Part shown: positions 54,875 through 64,000 of the stretch, in pieces
Layout of the letters: every line of letters begins with the position of its first letter
Numbering within the stretch: position 1 is the first letter of the stretch
NCBI GenBank assembly: GCA_009602725.1
Contig: WELB01000176.1
Span: 77,311-141,310, forward strand
Origin: Spirogloea muscicola
Taxonomy: Eukaryota > Streptophyta > Zygnematophyceae > Spirogloeales > Spirogloeaceae
DNA: 64,000 bases
Direction of reading: 5' to 3'
Program-made: the position numbers and the translations under genes
Notes under the pieces: model-generated
What the model was told of the DNA's origin: nothing
The model's input: the letters and a program-made list of their open reading frames with translations, nothing else
The model's database searches: none

Positions 54875-57800
54875 CTAGTTACAGTAGACACCGCGGTCAA
54901 TCTGAGGTGGTATAGGCTTTATCTCCGTGCCAAGCTCCTGCTCAATTCTATACCTGCACAGCACATAAGACCAAGATTGCGATTGAGGTAGCAGGTCAGA
55001 CCAGAGATAGCAAAGTGGACTCTGGAGAATCAAGTAAGACATTGTGACTACAATGTAAGCCCAGTGAAACCACGGCTTCTCAAGATGTTAGACAGCCACT
55101 GATTCAATAGAAACACATAGGCTGATATGACTTGACGGTCAAAATCCAATAGTAGACAGATAAGACCCTACACAGTCAGGTACTAAGGCTCAACAGTGAG
55201 TCAATGAAGAGTTGCAGAACGCACAAGTTGAAGCGATCCTCGTAGGTGATAAGATTGACAGCAAGGCCAAGATGTCCAAATCTGCCAGAGCGCCCGACCT
55301 GCAATGTAGCCACAGAGGCTTCTTAAATTCCCTGACCGAGGCGGTAGGTTGAATCTAACCGCATCTTGACCAGTCAGCAATATGAATGTAGGACCCAAGT
55401 ATATTGCAAATCATCCTTAAGGACTGACAACAGAGATAGCAAAGGCAGATAATACAGATAGCAAAAGCTATTATTACAAGAACATTCGTCGCATGTCTCA
55501 CGCCATTTGCAAGAGAATCAAGCATCAGATGTGGGTCATACTCGGTGAAGGTATGTCTCTGAGTTCTTGGGGAGGTCAAAATTGATGACGACATTCACAG
55601 CCTGGATGTCAATACCTCGTGTAAAGAGGTCTGCAATGCGGGTGTTATCAAGGCCTTGTCAATGCCTGTGCAACTCATGTCATGGACTGAAACTTGGTGG
55701 CCATGAGCGCATTTCTACTTATGCTCTATCAGTATATCGTTGTGGTGGCAGCAGTAAGATGAAGGATGCAAGCAGCATATATGGGGTGATGTTCTCCGGT
55801 CAAAGTACCTGAGGAGACCAGATTCCTGCAGGCTCCATTCCTGAAGTCATGGAATACTCGATTACGATGAGACTGGAGCATCTTGGCATGGATGTAGAAG
55901 CAGGAGTAACCAAGCTCCGTGATCTTCTTGGCAAGAAGCTCCACGCGGTTGACAGAGTTGCAGAAGATGATGGACTGGTTGATTTGCAGCTGCATAGAGG
56001 AGGCACAAGCTTAGATCAAGCTCATCGTAAAGTATACATGTGCCAAATGGATGTGTCATGCAAATTTACCATACAACAAATGACTTTCTTAGTGACCCCT
56101 CATTATAGTACTTCTGGTGGAAGAACAACCACCATGATAGAAATTTGCATACGGCCCTATTGTTGTTTCACAACCTCCATTTGGCATGGAATACTTGAAT
56201 ACAAAATTACATGCATTGCAGGAAAAACTCAGCAATAAGGATTGCGTGTAGTGCAAGGCCTCCTCATCCACCAATGCTAAGCAACTGGCAAAGTTGATCA
56301 TCAAGAGCCTCAGATTAAGCAGCTCGGACATGAATAATAGCTACTCATCCTCACCTTTGAGAAGAGTGTATTTAAGCAGTGCACCTTCTGGCGCTCCTCG
56401 ACAAATGCATAATATTGTGTGATACCCTTGAGTGTGAGCTCATCCATGAGGTTGATGACATACGGCTTCCTCAGGAACTTGTCCTTGAAGGACTTCACTG
56501 TTACAGGGAACGTTGCAGAGTAGAGCAGTATCTGACGCTGCTGCGGCAGCATCCCAATGAGCTGTTCAACTACGGGCTGAAATTCAGGAGATAGCAGCTT
56601 GTCTGCCTGCGACCAAGGACGGCAAGCGACGAATCAGAGATTGAACTTAGTATCACGCTTAAAGTATGCATCCCGTTAAACAGATCGACAAACTCCTCCA
56701 TGCATGATGAGCAGAAGGCCATATGACAAAGTGGCCCACAGCCACGGGTCAGTACGCCATCACATATTCCCGGCATGTCTTCTGAGGACCCGAGCCTCAC
56801 CTCGTCCATGACCAGCATGGTGCACTCGCGCAGATTGCAGACGCCCTTGTTGGCGAGATCGAGCACGCGGCCCGGAGTGCCAACCAGCAAGTGCACCGGT
56901 TGATACAGGCGCATGATGTCGTCCTTGAGGCTCGTCCCGCCTGTGGTTACCATCACCTGGATGGAGAGGTGCTTCGCCAGCTCCTTGCACACTTGCGATG
57001 TCTGGAGCGCAAGCTCGCGGGTGGGAACCAGCAGCACAACTGCCAAGTGTTTCACGGTTGCATAATCGTAAGTATTGCAGTGACCAAAAAATGGTCATTG
57101 CAGACCAAAGACAGCACCAGCAGACTTCTGAAACATGAATAAACTTGTGCACTCCTCTTAATTCCTTACTGAATACAGGAAAGGCAATGGCAGGGGGGTC
57201 AAGCAACTGAACCATTGATACCTCAAGACAAATTCGACCAACATCACTGGTAGCTCCTCTTACCCTGGATGACATTCCTGCTGGGGTCGATCTTCTCGAT
57301 CGCGGGGATGCAGAAGGCGGCCGTCTTGCCGGTGCCGTTCTTGGCGCGGGCGAGGATGTCCCTGCCGGTCAGCGCGATGGGGATGCTCTCCTCCTGGATG
57401 GGCGACGGCCTCTCGAAGCCCTTCTCGTAGATGCCCATGAGCAGCTCCCGCTTGAGGAAGTAGTCCTCAAACTCGTTCCCCTTGGTGGCCGTGACGTCCT
57501 GCAAGACACACAGCAGCAGAGCGAGGGCAGTGTGAGCCACGCTCCACGTTAGAGTGGCCCTCTGGTCGGGGCTTGAGGCCTAGCCGCGTCGCATCCCCAC
57601 GTCCACTTGTCAGCCTTGGCTCTACTGGAGATAACGCTCATACCTCGGTCTTGAATCGCGAGTCTGCCGGCGGCAGCTTGAGCTGCTGCTTCCAATCCTG
57701 GGAGCTGTGCGACGCCGTCGCCAGAGTAGGATCAGTAAAACATTGAGATACACAAGCCCAGGTCTCGCAACAACGATTGCCACATGACGGCTTGGCGGCA

Positions 57801-58025
57801 CCTGCAGCGGGCTGCACCTGGCGGCCGGGAGCGCCGGCTGCGAAAGAGGCTGGTGCGGCTGCTGCTGCAGCTGCTGCGGCGGCTGCTGTTGCTGGGGCGG
57901 CCCCGCTGGCATGGAGGGCTGGCCGTGGCTCAAGCCAGGCGGCAGGCCCCTCGGGTACGGCATCGGCTGCGACGGCAGCTGCAATGGCGGCCCCCGCGGG
58001 CGAGCCTGCGGCGGCGCTCGGGACA

Positions 58026-58026
<1 letters not shown>
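54875..58026 (-). CDS. DDX6/DHH1-type DEAD-box RNA helicase
   Basis: This family activates decapping and represses translation in P-bodies. Exons on the minus strand run from an ATG at 58026 (context CCACCATG) to a TAG at 54875. The N-terminus is Pro/Gln-rich. Then come [18 protein letters not shown] and [20 protein letters not shown]. Next, [20 protein letters not shown] (Q motif) and [10 protein letters not shown] (motif I) lie near 57265-57500. [16 protein letters not shown] and VMDE (motif II, DEAD position) lie near 56790-57040. [20 protein letters not shown] (SAT) lies near 56350-56600. [20 protein letters not shown] lies near 55805-55990, and [20 protein letters not shown] near 55550-55633. 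[20 protein letters not shown] lies near 55225-55298, and the last exon, 54875-54953, gives [20 protein letters not shown]. The 'RNGACRNLV' and 'AVNVVINFD' strings are specific to the DDX6 group. All helicase motifs look intact. Confidence 0.93.
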
Positions 58027-58074
<48 letters not shown>

Positions 58075-58179
58075 CTGCTTGCAAGCAAGCAATTGCGACT
58101 CAGCGGCCTTCTTCTGCAGTGAGGCTGTGACACTGCGCTCTCGCTTGGAAAGAGCCAAGGATGGAACTCCTTCAGCGCT

Positions 58180-58217
<38 letters not shown>

Positions 58218-58230
58218 NTTTCAGGTGTGA
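58027..58230. repeat. CGG/GGC runs with a single N at 58218
   Basis: Two GGC runs (58028-58070 and 58183-58217) flank the helicase start on its upstream side. The single N in the second run suggests an unresolved repeat length. They probably lie in the 5' UTR or promoter of the helicase gene. Confidence 0.7.
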
Positions 58231-58329
58231 CTTAGAAGGGGCTAGGCAGGCGGAGAGAAGGCAGCGCCGTGTGGTCGCGTCGACGGAGCCGGGACAAGGC
58301 GGGGCACGAGGCGCTGCCCCCCGCGCTTT

Positions 58330-58367
<38 letters not shown>

Positions 58368-58499
58368 GTTGGCGGCGGGCCGCTAGGGTGGGGGTGGGGG
58401 GTGAGGACGGTGGGGAAGGGGAAAGGCCGCTAACGACCAAAGGGGAGCCGTTAATGACCGCTTTAGGGTAAGCGATGAATAGCAATGAAGAAGTTTTTA

Positions 58500-58680
58500 G
58501 AACGAGGTTATCGTTGAGTCTGCAGGCGCTCTCAGGCACTCGCGATCAACCAGCGTGCTGGTCGTGCATTAGCCCAGGCCAATGGCTTCCGTGGGGGTGG
58601 TTTGGCTCCTCGGTATAGCTTGTCAGATATGCATGTGCTCACTCGGGGATATTAGCTTCCCCCTTAGCCAGCTCATTACC
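58500..58680 (+). mobile_element. 5'-truncated LINE copy, C-terminal end
   Basis: The plus-strand frame ending at the TAG at 58653 reads RRSQALAINQRAGRALAQAN and ends SLSDMHVLTRGY. It aligns with the C-terminus of the full LINE at 8.7-8.86 kb (QRSLAHAVHTRAGRALAAAS ... SDLMLLTRGY). Only the last 45 or so codons are present. Confidence 0.75.
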
Positions 58681-58739
58681 CAGTTAAAAAGACATTTGTA
58701 AGGCTAGAATTGGCCTCCCTTCCAATTTCATGCGCACCG

Positions 58740-59120
58740 CGCGCGCCTTCTCTCTTCTTCCAGTCGAGGCCGATGGCCGCGATTGAAAGAGCGCGCCCAT
58801 AGAGAAAGGGGGCCAGGCCAGCAAAGCCAGCCCAGAAAGAATGGACAATGTCAAAAGCCAAAAAATCAAAAAACAAAAATGGGGCCAGTAAAGAAGGTGC
58901 TCGCCCATAGAAGAAAGTGCTCGACTATAGAGCACTTTCTTGAGGAGGGGGGGTAGCAAAGCCAGCCCAGAAAGAATGGACAATGTCCAAAGCCAAAGAA
59001 AGAAGAAACGCACAGCTAGGCATCTAGACAAGAAGACACGACGAAACCACAGGAGAAGAAGGGCTGGCAAAGCGCCAAAGCAAACAGGACTTTTATTGAA
59101 AGGCAAATGGCTGTGAGAGG
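58740..59120 (-). mobile_element. LINE 3' UTR copies, inverted
   Basis: On the minus strand two successive stretches match the LINE 3' UTR: GGACATTGTCCATTCTTTCT, GGGCTGGCTTTGC and CTATGGGCG. They lie at about 58787-58870 and 58885-59000. They face the plus-strand fragments on either side. The block near 59070-59115 has the hairpin variant with CTCACAGCC. Confidence 0.65.
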
Positions 59121-59499
59121 CACTTTATCCGCTCCCCACTCCGCGACTGTTACGAGTGATGCCATGGCGTAATGAGCCTAACATCCCCTGTCAGCCTAAC
59201 CAACCAGGAAGCAGGTGCTCCCAGGTACTGCTCCCCGAGGTTGAGGACTCGGCGCCACATCCACATGCCCCAGTTGCGGGTAGAATGAAAGATCTTCGAG
59301 GCAGGCGCGGTGGCTGTGTAGCGATAGCTTTCCCTTATCTGTTCCAAAATAGAAGGGGGCATTGGCTGTGAAAGGCCACCCAGGAACATATAATTAGCAG
59401 CTATAGCGAAGTAAGGCAATGGCTGTGAGAAGCCAGCCCAAAACGAACGAACAAGGTCCGAATGGATTAGAAGAAGAAGAAGAAGTGGCACTCCCAATG

Positions 59500-59760
59500 G
59501 GGGCATTGGAAGAACAGCGCTTGCAATGCCTCTGGCTCGGGCCAGGGGACCCACTTTCAGGACCCTAGCCTCTCTGATTTGCGGCTGCTTAGCAGGGGTT
59601 ACTGAGTAATTTGTAGCTGCTTTCTTTCTTTGGGTTCTTTGTTTTCTTAGCGCTTCCTATGGCCCCCTTCTCGTACTTTGTTCATTCTTTTTTGGGCTGG
59701 CTTTTCCAGCCCCTATCCTCAATGGGCGAGCCCTTCTTCTTTTGCAATGGATTGGAAGGA
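59500..59760 (+). mobile_element. 5'-truncated LINE copy with 3' UTR
   Basis: A short frame ending PSLSDLRLLSRGY at 59605 is followed by the 3' UTR with GGGCTGGCTTTTCCAGCCCC, then TATCCTCAATGGGCGAGCCC. That block is identical to the one at 9083-9130. The near-identity suggests recent insertion from the same active lineage. Confidence 0.75.
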
Positions 59761-61060
59761 CCAAACGAGGATGGCAGTTTAAAGGCCAACCATCGCCACC
59801 TTGTTGTGTGCTTCTTTGGCTGCACACAGTATAGACGGGGTCTGGATTTACTGCTTTCACCCAACCCTGCTTCCTGTCTGTGTCCTCCTCCCTTGCGTTC
59901 TCATCTTTGACGCACAGCAATCTTCATTGGGCCTGCACATTGTTATCATCCTTCGAGGCAACATCTTGTGCCGCATGAGTGCTAACATGCATTTCCCCAC
60001 CTTCGCTTTGATACCATGCATGCTATGGTATCAAAGTGCATGCATGCTTAGGTTCACGAGCACGTGCATAACATATCTTGTGGAACATTGGCGGCACTTG
60101 TGTGAGGCCGCCTCGACGAGTGTCACTTACCAGAGAGAACAGTTACTAAAGCTGCATTCTAGGTTGCAAAAGTTGATCTGGATTTGTCGTATGGGGGATT
60201 GCAATCACTCATCATCGGCAACTCTTCAGAAACAGCTGCTTGTCATAGGTCACTGTTATGCGCACATAAGTATTGCTTTGCAGAGTCTTGTACAGAGTGC
60301 CCTTGCCATCAAGAATTTCTATCTTGCCTCCGCTCGGCCCAGGTGAATGACACAACACATCATGCAGTCCACTACAGTTGACTTTGGTGAACAGCGGTGT
60401 TTCTCAGAAGGCTCAACAAGCTACTGTGCAAGATGTTTAAGCTCTCAGGGGCGCCAAATAGATACAGCCATGCAAGCGCATGTACACAACAAGCGAGCCG
60501 GTGTTGCTTGGATGGCCAGACGCAGCAGGCTACCGAGCTGCAAGCTAACAGAGAGGTGAGGAGGTAAGAGAAGTTCTTCCAAGAGGTGAAAGGCCAGCCC
60601 AAAAGCACAAGCAGCTCTTCTCAGCTCTCTCCATGGTATGTTTCATGGACCATCATGAATTTCCCAGTCGTGCAATAGTTGACGGAGCATTCTGCTACAC
60701 AATCTCGAAACTCCAGGCTCTTGGAGGCTTGGGCGCAAAGAGGTCCCTAATACGTCAAGATGAATGGCCGCTGAATCCAGAGTATAGACTTGGCAAGTGA
60801 CACATCAAGGGGACAAGGGCTGGTGAAAGAATGGGCTGTGAATAGTAAGCTCATCTGAAGGGGGCGAGGGCAGTGATAGGCCAGTCCACGAGAGAAGGAA
60901 AGTAGGCCCAGAAGGAAAGGACTGGGAAAGCGCAAAAGCGCAAGAAACAGATGGCAACGGGAACCCCGCCCCAGCAGTCGAACTGGCATACCGGCAGATG
61001 TACGAGGCTCCGTGGCTTCCAGACCACGCATGCCCGGATGTAGAAGGGCCGACAATCCGT
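59761..61060. other. Intergenic region with repeat remnants
   Basis: No gene is supported. It contains a perfect 12-bp hairpin at 60006-60036 and weak minus-strand LINE 3' hairpin remnants near 60575-60600 (GGGCTGGCCTTTCACC) and 60860-60920. The right end grades into the 5' region of the kinase gene. Confidence 0.4.
60006..60036. repeat. Perfect 12-bp inverted repeat, 7-nt loop
   Basis: CTTTGATACCAT, loop GCATGCT, ATGGTATCAAAG. The loop is nearly palindromic itself. It could be a hairpin, a small foldback or a transcription-factor dyad; function unknown. Confidence 0.85.
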
Positions 61061-61188
61061 CAGATACTTGGTGCGGGGCGCGTGGAATCATCTGCCCCTT
61101 GGCGGGAGCAGGACGGGACTCGCCTCGCCTCGCCATCGCCGCCGCCGCCGCCGACGCCGCCGCCGCCGCCGCCGCCGCGATTTGCGGC

Positions 61189-64000
<2,812 letters not shown>

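Noticed and set aside
59150-59554. 134-codon minus-strand frame among LINE remnants
   Set aside because: It has no recognisable domain, starts within repeat sequence, and contains the inverted 3' hairpin; it is treated as repeat.

Overview
This window looks like nuclear DNA of a green alga, probably a trebouxiophyte; that placement is inference. The support is: very GC-rich coding exons broken by many GT-AG introns, CGG/GCC runs around start codons, degenerate plant-type telomere motifs (AAACCCT) inside two introns, and proteins whose closest remembered relatives are plant or algal (a FURRY homologue of the plant type, VPS54, a DDX6/RH-type helicase, an SR-protein kinase).

Layout. 0.2-2.2 kb: a seven-exon DCC-family (DUF393) redox protein. 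4.0-9.2 kb: a LINE with an open 1413-codon ORF (two N-terminal zinc fingers, reverse transcriptase, C-terminal CCHC and restriction-like endonuclease), followed by the tail of a second copy. 9.3-12.4 kb: a decayed PIF/Harbinger DNA transposon with a Myb/SANT-like partner, next to a 0.6-kb imperfect palindrome and between two 0.2-kb direct repeats. 12.6-18.0 kb: VPS54 of the GARP tethering complex. 18.6-22.9 kb: a Ty1/copia fossil with two LTRs and a 5-bp target duplication. 23.0-24.4 kb: a DarP/YjgA (DUF615) protein with a likely transit peptide. 25.7-40.4 kb, minus strand: a FURRY homologue with dozens of exons. 40.4-41.0 kb: first exons of a TPR protein. 41.1-43.9 kb: tRNA adenosine deaminase TAD1/ADAT1 lacking its N-terminal part. 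44.9-48.4 kb: a probable AsmA/TamB-like membrane protein. 49.3-50.4 kb, minus: an i-type (destabilase) lysozyme-like protein. 51.6-52.6 kb: a GFA/CENP-V zinc protein. 54.9-58.0 kb, minus: a DDX6/DHH1 DEAD-box helicase. 58.5-59.8 kb: nested LINE 3' ends in both orientations. 61.2 kb to the window end: an SRPK-type kinase.

The host genes are ordinary eukaryotic housekeeping functions (Golgi retrieval, tRNA editing, mRNA decay, splicing-factor phosphorylation, cell morphogenesis, organelle biogenesis). They do not form a functional cluster. The accessory content is retroelements and one DNA transposon. The less usual items are the lysozyme-like gene, the AsmA-like protein, nuclear DarP, the LINE family with its conserved 3' hairpin, and the large palindrome.

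Assembly quality limits some calls. There is an Illumina adapter plus poly(A) at 45028-45096, a 69-N gap at 12598, and single Ns inside CGG repeats at 41029, 50829, 58218 and 61215. Starts of VPS54, TPR, TAD1 and SRPK are affected. Exon edges were placed by eye from splice signals and family similarity.
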